A stretch of DNA of 12,823 nt from Methanosarcinales archaeon (GTDB lineage Archaea > Halobacteriota > Methanosarcinia > Methanosarcinales > Methanogasteraceae). The DNA lies in assembly GCA_030666765.1 (NCBI GenBank), contig DAOUXE010000005.1, positions 1-12,823 on the forward strand, read 5' to 3'. Of the stretch, positions 1 through 6,401 are shown in pieces (the stretch's first letter is position 1; each line of letters opens with the position of its first letter). The translations under genes and the position numbers were made by a program. The notes beneath the pieces are model-generated. The model had not been told where the DNA came from and made no database searches. It saw nothing but the letters and a program-made list of their open reading frames with translations.

Positions 1-300
1 GGACTCTTCTACCTTTCAGGTATCAGAAACTTTGATGATATCCACCAGTTTGCAAAGGTTGCCATGGGCAGCATCTTGATCTGGGTCGTAGCAGGGTGCG
101 ACATCTTTGCGATGATCACGGAATCGATACCAAGCTGGAATGAGGAGACCGGACCATGGTTCAACACACTTCCGGACTTTATTGCAGCGTACGCACCTCC
201 TTATGCACCAGCCGTGTTCTTGCTGCCGTTCTCGCTTGTGGTGATCTACTATATCCGCAAGAGAGCGTCAGGAGAAGAGGAGGGTGGAAATTCAACATGA
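1..300 (+). CDS. C-terminal end of an unidentified polytopic membrane protein (5' partial)
   Basis: The reading frame is open from the first base and ends at TGA 298-300, so the gene begins outside the window. The visible 99 residues hold two hydrophobic segments (about residues 18-43 and 66-87), joined by a polar, Trp/Pro-containing loop, and a short charged tail (IRKRASGEEE). This is the pattern of the last two helices of a transporter with a cytoplasmic C-terminus. The family is not recognised; in particular I do not see the usual C-terminal helix of FeoB. Its stop overlaps the start of the Cys-rich winged-helix gene (ATGA), and a DtxR-family regulator follows, so a metal-ion transporter is a reasonable inference from context only. 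An ATG at 64 is internal and is not the real start. Confidence 0.6.
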   Translation, partial: GLFYLSGIRNFDDIHQFAKVAMGSILIWVVAGCDIFAMITESIPSWNEETGPWFNTLPDFIAAYAPPYAPAVFLLPFSLVVIYYIRKRASGEEEGGNST

Positions 301-560
301 GCAAAATGGACGAGGTTCTGTCGAGGATCAAGAACGGAACCACCATTCGTTCAATCGCCAGGGAGCTTTCCATGAACCGGTCCACTCTCCTGGCGATGAT
401 CAAATTTCTGGTGGACGAGCAGTATCTGGAGCAGGTAGCTATGCAATGCTCCTGCTCAACCTCGAATCTATGCGAGCAGTGTCAGTGCCGAGGCGCTGAT
501 ATCAGTCATGGGATGGTAATGTATGTCCTGACATCGAAGGGACTCCGATCCATCTCATGA
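297..560 (+). CDS. FeoC-like winged-helix protein with a cysteine cluster
   Basis: The protein has 87 residues. The start at 297 is chosen because it overlaps the upstream stop (ATGA) and is preceded by a purine-rich GGAGGGTGG Shine-Dalgarno site at about 279-287. Residues 1-48 read as a small winged-helix/HTH domain (SIARELSMNRSTLLAMIKFL). A cluster of five cysteines follows: C51-x-C53-x5-C59-x2-C62-x-C64. A short beta-like tail (MVMYVLTSKGLRSIS) completes the wing. This order, HTH then Cys-rich wing, is that of FeoC-type accessory proteins of ferrous iron transport, in which the cysteines bind an Fe-S cluster or metal. The assignment rests on architecture and context; a metal-binding ArsR- or MarR-like regulator is the alternative. 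It is co-transcribed with, and probably translationally coupled to, the upstream membrane protein. Confidence 0.6.
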   Translation: MSKMDEVLSRIKNGTTIRSIARELSMNRSTLLAMIKFLVDEQYLEQVAMQCSCSTSNLCEQCQCRGADISHGMVMYVLTSKGLRSIS

Positions 561-567
561 TTTTTTT
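561..567 (+). terminator. Oligo-T terminator after the FeoC-like gene
   Basis: A run of seven T follows directly on the TGA stop at 558-560. Archaeal RNA polymerase can terminate at such T-runs without a hairpin, and none is visible here. The next gene has its own putative promoter/operator, which fits a transcript end here. Confidence 0.5.
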
Positions 568-588
568 GGTTAACGAAAATGTTAAAGG

Positions 589-606
589 TAATAGGGCACC
601 CTAATA
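589..606. promoter_or_regulatory. Palindromic operator candidate upstream of the DtxR-family gene
   Basis: TAATAGGG-CA-CCCTAATA is an inverted repeat with 8-bp arms and one mismatch. It lies 7-24 bp upstream of the ATG at 613. A weak TATA-like GTTAAAGG (581-588) sits about 28 bp upstream of that ATG, so the palindrome falls over the expected transcription start. The TAGGG/CCCTA halves resemble DtxR/IdeR-type operators. Autoregulation by the downstream gene is inferred. Confidence 0.5.
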
Positions 607-612
607 CTAATC

Positions 613-1071
613 ATGCTATCCCGAAAAGCTGAGGATTACCTTGAAGCGATCCTCAATATCACAGAAGAGAAGGGGCATTCCAGAATAAAGGACATCGCAG
701 TTACGCTGGATGTTAAACCACCAAGCGTTATCGAGATGGTAAAAAAACTCGATGGGAAAAAGTTCGTTGTCTATCGGAAATATGATGGCGTGACACTGAC
801 CGAACGGGGTCGAGAGATCGCATCAATCGTAAAGGATCGACATGATACTATCAAAGCATTCCTAAAGATTATAAGCATTCCCGAACAGATTGCGGAGAAG
901 GATGCATGTACAATGGAGCATGAACTACACTCAATAACGACGAAACAGATCAAAAATCTGGTAAATTTTGTGAAGACCGCTCCGGAATACCCTCAGTGGC
1001 TTGAACATTTCGAAGAGTTTTGCACGACAGGGGAGCATCCATGTGATGGGAAGGAGCGGGGATCAAGGTAG
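613..1071 (+). CDS. DtxR/MntR-family metal-dependent transcriptional regulator
   Basis: The protein has 152 residues, close to MntR (about 142). Residues 1-70 form the winged helix (AEDYLEAILNITEEKG, then the recognition helix region KPPSVIEMVKKL). Residues 75-140 form the dimerisation and metal-binding helices. Aligned to Bacillus MntR without gaps, the metal ligands fall at D8, E11, H77, C99, E102 and H103. C99 replaces the Glu of MntR and matches the Cys of DtxR/IdeR, while D8 matches MntR rather than the Met of DtxR. There is no SH3-like third domain. It presumably represses metal uptake genes when metal is plentiful; the neighbouring FeoC-like and membrane genes are likely targets, and the palindrome at 589-606 suggests autoregulation. 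Whether it senses Fe, Mn or both cannot be read from the sequence. Confidence 0.88.
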   Translation: MLSRKAEDYLEAILNITEEKGHSRIKDIAVTLDVKPPSVIEMVKKLDGKKFVVYRKYDGVTLTERGREIASIVKDRHDTIKAFLKIISIPEQIAEKDACTMEHELHSITTKQIKNLVNFVKTAPEYPQWLEHFEEFCTTGEHPCDGKERGSR

Positions 1072-1122
1072 GGAGACGTCCCCACTCAAAATTGTACATG
1101 TTCCATAAGTTGTGGCGACTTG

Positions 1123-1231
1123 CCGCAGAGGACACAGTCTAAAACTCCGAGTGTTTACAACCGCAGAGGGAGTAAAGGGGCAGGGTTTTAAGACCGATCC
1201 GATCCTCTGCATCCCCCACGCGCTCTGTGGT
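1123..1231. repeat. Degenerate CCGCAGAGG-type inverted/direct repeats in an intergenic region
   Basis: CCGCAGAGG occurs at 1123-1131 and again at 1161-1169. An imperfect inverted version occurs downstream: CCTCTGC at 1204-1210 and CTCTGTGG at 1223-1230. The region lies between the convergent DtxR-family gene and trpB and shows no coding signal. Short CCGCAGAG/CTCTGCGG arrays are, to my knowledge, common intergenic filler in many archaeal and bacterial genomes. Here the copies look worn. Confidence 0.35.
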
Positions 1232-1290
1232 AACGGCTCTGACATCGGCGATTGCGGTAAACTTTGGGGACAATACTATTGAGCATGTTC

Positions 1291-2481
1291 TCAGAGCCCC
1301 TCCCGCTTCGCAACAGAGTACACGTCCTTATCCCCCCTGCCAGATAGGTTGATCACGACAAGATCGCCAAGTTCTCCACTCTCTGCCGCCTTCTTCACAT
1401 AGGCAACCGCGTGTGCCGATTCGAGTGCGGGGATGATCCCCTCAAGCTTCGAGAGTTCGAAGAACGCATCAAGCGTCTCGTCATCGCTGACATTCCTTGG
1501 ATTGATCCTGCCGATATCCGCAAGGTACGCAAGTTCCGGACCGACGCCGGCATAATCGAGACCTGCGGCAATCGAGGAGGATTCAAGGATCTGCCCGTAT
1601 TTATTCTGCAGGATCTTTGACATCGCACCGTGAAGCGACCCTAGTTCGCCAGTACAGAGCGATGCAGAGTGGTACGCGGTCTTCTCGGTGACCAAAAGAT
1701 TGCTGCCTCCAGCCTCAACCGCGAATAGACTAACATCCGCGTCGTTAAGAAATGGATAGAATGCACCGATCGCGTTGCTGCCCCCGCCTACGCATGCAAC
1801 GATCGAGTCAGGAAGTCTCCCTTCCGCACGCATGATCTGCTCCTTCGCTTCATTCCCGACGACCGTCTGGAAGTCCCTGACGATCACAGGATACGGGTAG
1901 GGGCCGACTACAGAGCCGATGATATAATAGGTGTTCTCGACAGTTGCGACCCAGTCCCGGAGCGCCTCGTTGGTCGCATCCTTAAGCGTCTTTGATCCCG
2001 ACTCTACAGGAACCACTTTCGCCCCGAGAAGCTGCATCCGGTAGACATTCATCCGCTGGCGTTCCATATCGACTGCGCCCATGTAGATTACGGTCTCGAT
2101 CCCGAGATTTGCACCTACCATCGCAACCGCTGTTCCGTGCTGCCCAGCTCCCGTTTCTGCGATGATCCGCGTCTTTCCCATGTTCTTTGCAAGGAGCCCT
2201 TGCCCTATCGTGTTGTTCAGTTTATGCGCGCCGCCGTGCACGAGATCCTCTCGCTTGATGTAGATCTTGACACCGTACGCATTGCTCAGGCGTTTCGCGT
2301 GGTAGAGGGGCGTGGGTCTGCCCGCAAAGTCTGCGAGGTAGCGGGCAAGCTCGGCTGTGCATTCAGGGTCAGTCTTGTAATTCTCGTATCCCGCGGTCAG
2401 TTCTTCTATGGCTGGCATCAGGGTTTCAGGGATGAACTGCCCGCCGTAGATTCCGAATTTGGTGGTGGTTTTTTGGGTCAT
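1291..2481 (-). CDS. trpB: Tryptophan synthase beta chain (TrpB1 type)
   Basis: The protein has 396 residues, the normal length. It converts indole (or indole channelled from the alpha subunit) and L-serine to L-tryptophan with PLP. The signature is clear: [15 protein letters not shown] with the PLP lysine at K87, catalytic E109 in AETGAGQHG, and the phosphate-binding GGGSNAIG loop. K87 and E109 have the same numbering as in Salmonella TrpB, which supports the start at 2481 over the upstream extension to 2637, whose extra 52 residues are unlike any TrpB. No trpA or other trp gene is adjacent: the upstream neighbour on the same strand is the YwgA-like gene and the 3' neighbour is convergent. 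The alpha subunit must lie elsewhere, or this copy acts alone. The leader is A/C-rich without a Shine-Dalgarno site. Confidence 0.95.
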   Translation of the reverse strand: MTQKTTTKFGIYGGQFIPETLMPAIEELTAGYENYKTDPECTAELARYLADFAGRPTPLYHAKRLSNAYGVKIYIKREDLVHGGAHKLNNTIGQGLLAKNMGKTRIIAETGAGQHGTAVAMVGANLGIETVIYMGAVDMERQRMNVYRMQLLGAKVVPVESGSKTLKDATNEALRDWVATVENTYYIIGSVVGPYPYPVIVRDFQTVVGNEAKEQIMRAEGRLPDSIVACVGGGSNAIGAFYPFLNDADVSLFAVEAGGSNLLVTEKTAYHSASLCTGELGSLHGAMSKILQNKYGQILESSSIAAGLDYAGVGPELAYLADIGRINPRNVSDDETLDAFFELSKLEGIIPALESAHAVAYVKKAAESGELGDLVVINLSGRGDKDVYSVAKREGL

Positions 2482-2541
2482 GGTTTGTGTGTTGTGGGTG
2501 CTTTGATGATGGTGTTTTGTTTGGTGGTTTCGGCTTAAGAT

Positions 2542-2550
2542 GGATATAAG
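2542..2550 (-). promoter_or_regulatory. TATA box for trpB
   Basis: Read on the minus strand this is CTTATATCC, a good archaeal TATA box. Transcription would start near 2520, giving a leader of about 39 nt before the ATG at 2481. On the coding strand the stretch 2482-2529 is A/C-rich with almost no G and contains no Shine-Dalgarno motif. Confidence 0.55.
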
Positions 2551-2641
2551 TTCACCAGTGGTATATCGGTTACATAGCTGAGCGCGTAACCGCGGAGGAT
2601 CTGCTTTTCTCTTGTAAAACTGACAAGCGAATATCACGAAA

Positions 2642-3229
2642 TCAACTTACATCAGCAGCTTCAAGACCCTGAAGAGTTGTCAGATTTAACTCCTCAAGAA
2701 AGGTTATCGCAGTTTTGGCTTCGTCCTCACTGATCTTCCATCCCAACGCTTTCGCATCCTCTGGTATCTCATCGGATGTCATCGGCTTTCCTTCGAGTTT
2801 CAGAATATGATCCATCTTTGCCGCTATCGAGAGGTTCTTATAATCCTGCACCATGCCTAACTCCTGCATCTCGTATAGCGATTGCTTTATTCGCTTTGCC
2901 TCGTCCCTATACTTATCTTCGATAAATTCTGCAATATCTCTTCCTATATCTGTTAAATAATAGATATATTTTCTCGGCTCGAATGTGATATGGAAATCAA
3001 AGGACGGATACGCCACAATCTCTTCCTTTACAATACCACTGGCTTTCAGACTTTCCAGCACGTAAGCGATCTCAGTGCAGTACGGTCCATAGTGATATGG
3101 GGTAAACTCAATCCCCAATCCAATCTTTTCGTTTAGGAAATATTCAGTCTTCTGTAACAGTGTTCTGCCCGCAATCATCTTCTTCTCGCTATACAGCAGC
3201 GTCAAAAGTATCAATTCATCCACCCTCAT
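2642..3229 (-). CDS. YwgA-like (DUF4065/Panacea-related) winged-helix protein
   Basis: The protein has 195 residues. The N-terminal part matches the YwgA/Panacea-like pattern: a helix ([13 protein letters not shown]), then [14 protein letters not shown], then [10 protein letters not shown] (residues 42-51) with the conserved YGPY motif. A wing-like stretch ([16 protein letters not shown]) and a helical, charged C-terminal half follow. The start at 3229 overlaps the stop of the upstream reading frame (ATGA), and AAGGAGG at about 3237-3243 gives strong ribosome binding. Relatives with the Panacea domain act as antitoxins in bacteria, while plain YwgA proteins have no known function, so no role is assigned. 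It is coupled to the relic that resembles an HD phosphohydrolase. Confidence 0.6.
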   Translation of the reverse strand: MRVDELILLTLLYSEKKMIAGRTLLQKTEYFLNEKIGLGIEFTPYHYGPYCTEIAYVLESLKASGIVKEEIVAYPSFDFHITFEPRKYIYYLTDIGRDIAEFIEDKYRDEAKRIKQSLYEMQELGMVQDYKNLSIAAKMDHILKLEGKPMTSDEIPEDAKALGWKISEDEAKTAITFLEELNLTTLQGLEAADVS

Positions 3230-3865
3230 GTCAATTCCTCCTTGATGGTTTCCATTATATTCTCTCTGTTATCTCGTATAAAGTCCTGTCGTTCTTTGTG
3301 AATGGCCATACTACCAAGTGGTGCATAAATATATAACAGTTCCTTCTCCGGATCAACAGAAAGGTTGCTAAAAATTTCTGAAACATCTGTGAACGATTTT
3401 CGTTGATCCAGCCGCGTTTTTACCATAATATCCTCAACAGTTATCCTAACCCGGTAATCTTTGAATCGGATTCGAAGTGCTTTTTCTATCCAGCATCACC
3501 AATTCTTTCGGTACTTTAAGAATCTCTGCAACTCTGCTACATATTTCCTCCATCTGACCATCAGATGGATTCAGCGCATACATAAGCAATATTTTATCAT
3601 CAAAATTCATGTCGCTGATTTCTACGTTAAAAATTTCCTTCAATAATTTTCTGTTAATTATGCTTTCAAAGCATTTCTTTGCCCAGCCATCGCTCTTCGA
3701 TACAATATCGCGTACAAGTGCATTATCGTCATATTCGATAAAATTTAATAGATATTCAAAATTATTATTAAATTTGTATATATTCTTAACCTCTGCTATA
3801 TCCTCTTCCATCGCAAACCCCACCCCTCTAACAAGCATAGCATCGGATTTGGGGAGTGAATGCAG
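3226..3865 (-). pseudogene. Broken HD-domain phosphohydrolase-like gene (COG1078-like C-terminal part)
   Basis: Two adjacent minus-strand frames read as one protein if one A is removed from the A5 run at 3481-3485 (coding strand AGAAAAAGC). The first frame, 3446-3838 or open back to 3865, includes EYDDNALVRDI and ESIINRKLLKEIF. The second, ending at 3226, continues as ALRIRFKDYRVRITVEDIMV and then FTDVSEIFSNLS. The joined product of about 213 residues resembles the C-terminal half of archaeal HD-superfamily phosphohydrolases (usually about 400 residues). The N-terminal half with the HD metal-binding motifs is absent: an in-frame TGA lies at 3866-3868 and the site-2 protease gene ends 10 bp further on. 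The protein is therefore both truncated and frameshifted. The family match is from memory of sequence pattern. Its last codons overlap the YwgA-like start. A sequencing error at the A-run could explain the frameshift but not the missing N-terminus. Confidence 0.6.
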
Positions 3866-3877
3866 TCAGACATCCAG

Positions 3878-5641
3878 CTAAAACCCATGCACGATACACG
3901 GCCCAAAGATCATAAACATAAATGAAACAAGGATCAGTACTGCAAATGTTACTGCGATGCTTTTTGACAACTGCTCTGCGTTGTGGTCGCTCATCACCCG
4001 CCCAAATAGCGAGTGGATGATGTCCTTGAATATGTGCCCCCCATCCATCGGGATTGCTGGCAGGCAGTTGAACAGTCCTGCATAGAAGTTGATCCATCCG
4101 ATCCAGAGCAGTGCACTTGCGATCCAGAAGACGAGGACACCATAACCTGCCGCCCATCCGATAGGCTCATAGAACTGCATGGAGTTGTCAAATCCACCAA
4201 ATCTGCCACCCTCCAATTCTATCAGCGGCATCGCTAAGATGAAGAGCCAGCCCTCGATCCGGTTCATGAAACTCGGGATGTTCTTAAAGATATGCAGTCT
4301 CGCAGATGCAGGATATTCTCCGATGGTCATGCCAGCGAATTTGATCCTTGTGGTGGAAGCCACTCCCAAATATCCGCAACTGCGGTCCGGCAAAGATCCA
4401 AGTTCAATCATGGTTGAGTTATTCTCTGCAAAGAACACCTCGACCGTCTGACCCGGCACGGTTGTATTCAGAAACGAAATGAAATCAGTGGTGTTATCGA
4501 TTCTGGTATCGTCGATCCGCGCGATGGTCATACCTTTCATGAGGTTCGCCCGCGTTGCAGCAGAATCCGGCATAACCTCCTCGATCGTAACCCAAGTTTG
4601 CAGCGTGGCACCCTCTCCTGCAAGCATGAATGCCTCGCGCTTGTCCCGCTCCTTCGTATGTATCGTCATCGGCAGGGATTCCCTGGTAGCTATGGTGGCA
4701 TAGAAGTCATGTGCAGTATTTATTGTAGTATTATCCGCCTGTGTGATTACCATATCCTCTTTTATTCCAGCTTGCGCTGCAACTGAGTTTTCATCGACCG
4801 ATACGACCACAACATCGCTGACTGGGGCTATCCCTCCGAGGACCGGACCGAAGAATAGTGAGAATGCGATCAATGCGACGACAAAGTTTGCCATGACGCC
4901 TGCTGCAAGTATCCGCATCCGCGATCTTCTGGATACACCATTCTCTGCCCCACTATCCCTTTCCTGCTCTACCTCACTCTTGCTCCTGTTTCCGTGCCAA
5001 ATCCCACCCTCGGTCTCAAGGGTTTGCCTGACCGCGTAATCATAGCCAACCCCAATGTTGGAGTCTGTGCCTGCACCCCGGGCATCTGCAGGGTCTGGCT
5101 CCTTCTTCTTCCCGAACAACTCCTCTTCATCCGGCTCTGCAAATCCCCCAATCGGGACAATTCCAAGCAGCAGCGCACCCATCGATTTGACGCTGACGCC
5201 CTCTGTCCTGCAGAGAACGGCGTGTGCAAGTTCGTGCACAACCAGCGTGACCATAAGCCCGATCGCGCCCCAGACAAGCGGGATGTAATCGTTTAAACCT
5301 GGGATCAGAAAGATGTTCTGCGGGGCATTATATTTGTCCGGCATAGGCATCGCATTCTCAGACAATGCCTGAAGCATCACGTAGTCGGTCAGGATCACTA
5401 TCGTGAACATGGTAAGCATTCCCACAACCATCATTGGGATCCCCACATTTCCGAAGAATCTCCAGAACCTACGCGGGTATGCCAGCATCGTGAGCAGCTT
5501 CTGCCCGCGCATGGTGCGGACCATCAGTATGGGCCCGAATGCCGAGATGTTGTATCGCTCAAGAATTCCCCGTTTACTTAGAAATGCGAAGATGATCCAG
5601 CATGCGAGTAAAATGATTAGTGCAATATTCAAATAGTTCAC
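3878..5641 (-). CDS. Site-2 protease family (M50) zinc metalloprotease with PDZ domains
   Basis: The protein has 587 residues and is an integral membrane protease that would cut substrates within the bilayer. Hydrophobic segments lie near residues 3-20 and 65-92. The catalytic HELAH motif (residues 136-140) lies in a helix, and IVPIGGFAEPDEEELFG follows. A further helix is at 246-268. Two PDZ-like domains follow (about 273-340 and 350-425, with typical AAQAGIKEDMVI and ATRANLMKGMTI turns). The C-terminal core carries NCLPAIPMDGG (525-535), whose D533 is the third zinc ligand. All catalytic residues are present. Residues about 178-240 form an unusually long hydrophilic stretch between the HExxH helix and the next helix. 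The start is GTG at 5641; an ATG at 5643 is out of frame and meets TGA at once. The gene is transcribed on its own. Substrate unknown. Confidence 0.92.
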   Translation of the reverse strand: MNYLNIALIILLACWIIFAFLSKRGILERYNISAFGPILMVRTMRGQKLLTMLAYPRRFWRFFGNVGIPMMVVGMLTMFTIVILTDYVMLQALSENAMPMPDKYNAPQNIFLIPGLNDYIPLVWGAIGLMVTLVVHELAHAVLCRTEGVSVKSMGALLLGIVPIGGFAEPDEEELFGKKKEPDPADARGAGTDSNIGVGYDYAVRQTLETEGGIWHGNRSKSEVEQERDSGAENGVSRRSRMRILAAGVMANFVVALIAFSLFFGPVLGGIAPVSDVVVVSVDENSVAAQAGIKEDMVITQADNTTINTAHDFYATIATRESLPMTIHTKERDKREAFMLAGEGATLQTWVTIEEVMPDSAATRANLMKGMTIARIDDTRIDNTTDFISFLNTTVPGQTVEVFFAENNSTMIELGSLPDRSCGYLGVASTTRIKFAGMTIGEYPASARLHIFKNIPSFMNRIEGWLFILAMPLIELEGGRFGGFDNSMQFYEPIGWAAGYGVLVFWIASALLWIGWINFYAGLFNCLPAIPMDGGHIFKDIIHSLFGRVMSDHNAEQLSKSIAVTFAVLILVSFMFMIFGPCIVHGF

Positions 5642-5665
5642 ATTATTACTTTGTTGTCGGTGCTG

Positions 5666-5673
5666 TATTAATA
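5666..5673 (-). promoter_or_regulatory. TATA box for the site-2 protease gene
   Basis: TATTAATA on the minus strand is centred about 28 nt before the GTG at 5641. Transcription would start at or within 2-3 nt of the start codon, so the mRNA would be leaderless. No Shine-Dalgarno motif precedes the GTG. Confidence 0.55.
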
Positions 5674-5700
5674 CTTTGTGTCAGCAGGGGTGGTTACTTC

Positions 5701-5871
5701 ACTGTGGCGTCCGGATCGGGGATTGAGATTTACAGAAATCCCTGCCAATAATATAAGAATGGTACAAATTACACAAATTGCACAGACATTATCCGATATT
5801 TCGTGCACAGTTTAAGGAGTTAGGAATAGTCGATAGTCATGTATTACGCGCCTGCAGTGTATGCTATTTCT
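5701..5871. other. Intergenic stretch with no gene seen
   Basis: No convincing ORF in either strand. The only pattern is a short imperfect direct repeat, ACAAATTAC/ACAAATTGC (about 5764-5782). Together with the truncated glutaredoxin-like frame (5872-6027) it fills the space between the protease promoter and the tRNA. Confidence 0.4.
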
Positions 5872-6027
5872 TCATTTTACGAATCCACTATTTGCGCGCA
5901 GTTCTGTGGCTGCTGCTGGCGTAGTCATATCTGCTTCTGTGTATTCGATCGCTACCGATTTCAGATGGCTCTTCAGTTTCTTGCACTTTGAATATATGCT
6001 GGTTGTGCATACGATGATTCCGGTCAT
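5872..6027 (-). pseudogene. Truncated glutaredoxin-like gene
   Basis: A 51-codon frame starts at ATG 6027 with GGGAG as a ribosome binding site upstream and ends at TGA 5872-5874. The product begins MTGIIVCTTSIYSKCKKLKS, continues to IEYTEADMTTPAAATELR and ends NSGFVK. This follows the first half of small archaeal glutaredoxins: beta strand, C-x-x-C site, helix, then 'I.Y.E.D.TTPEA.TELR.NG'. Two faults are visible. The usual CPxC site reads YSKC, so the first (nucleophilic) Cys is Tyr. The C-terminal half, with the cis-Pro 'APVL' motif that binds substrate, is missing after the stop. It lies 26 bp downstream of tRNA-Arg on the same strand. Probably a dead gene. The family match is by pattern. 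Confidence 0.55.
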
Positions 6028-6053
6028 GAAAAGACTCCCTTCTATGCGTAAAA

Positions 6054-6128
6054 CGGACGTGAGGGGATTCGAACCCCTGATATGCAGCTTAGGAGACTGC
6101 CGCCCTATCCTGGCTAGGCCACACGCCC
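6054..6128 (-). tRNA. tRNA-Arg (anticodon CCU)
   Basis: This 75-nt cloverleaf folds by eye. The acceptor stem is GGGCGTG with CACGTCC (one G-U) and the discriminator is G. The D stem is GCCT/GGGC. The anticodon stem is GCAGT/GCTGC with loop CTCCTAA, giving anticodon CCU, which reads AGG (Arg). The variable loop has five bases, ATATC. The T stem is AGGGG/CCCCT with loop TTCGAAT. There is no intron and CCA is not encoded. It reads an Arg codon that is common in this window. Confidence 0.95.
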
Positions 6129-6208
6129 ATAGTGTGGGTGATGATTAGTCTAACATCCCAATGCACATTAATCCATCTGGTGGAGATGTCCAGTGATGCA
6201 AGAGATAT

Positions 6209-6218
6209 GTATATATAC
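6209..6218 (+). promoter_or_regulatory. TATA box upstream of the 47-residue ORF
   Basis: GTATATATAC is a perfect palindromic TATA element centred about 32 bp before the ATG at 6246. Transcription would begin near 6240, leaving a leader of only about 6 nt. Confidence 0.45.
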
Positions 6219-6245
6219 GGAACAGCTGAAATCAGGCGGATAACC

Positions 6246-6389
6246 ATGTATATGGACGAATGCAAGTCAATTGCGCGAACGAGGGAAGTACTCTCTGATA
6301 AATACCTCATGGAACATATTGAAGAAAATAAATTCGATAATTCCAAAATTATGGATTTTGAGGAACTCGCACGGGAACTTGGGGTGTAA
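6246..6389 (+). CDS. Small hypothetical protein, 47 residues
   Basis: No family recognised. It is an acidic, mostly helical protein (MDECKSIARTREVLSDKYL, then KIMDFEELARELGV) with one Cys and no membrane segment. The start at 6246 is chosen for its spacing from the TATA box; 6252 (ATG) is an alternative, and the frame is open further upstream to 6132, where it would run over the tRNA promoter region. It ends 12 bp before the argB stop, so the two genes are convergent. Size and helical charge resemble small antitoxins or ribbon-helix-helix-type proteins, but no toxin partner is present and this is only a guess. Confidence 0.45.
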   Translation: MYMDECKSIARTREVLSDKYLMEHIEENKFDNSKIMDFEELARELGV

Positions 6390-6401
6390 AAAGAGACATC
6401 C

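Noticed and set aside
2482..2637. In-frame upstream extension of trpB by 52 residues
   Set aside because: The added residues are unlike TrpB, include the TATA box region, and K87/E109 numbering fits the shorter start exactly.
3828..5296. Several long open frames on both strands within the site-2 protease gene
   Set aside because: The minus-strand protease shows catalytic motifs and PDZ domains throughout; the others are composition shadows.
5861..6148. 95-codon plus-strand frame
   Set aside because: It runs through the tRNA gene and is antisense to the glutaredoxin-like frame, which has a recognisable protein pattern.
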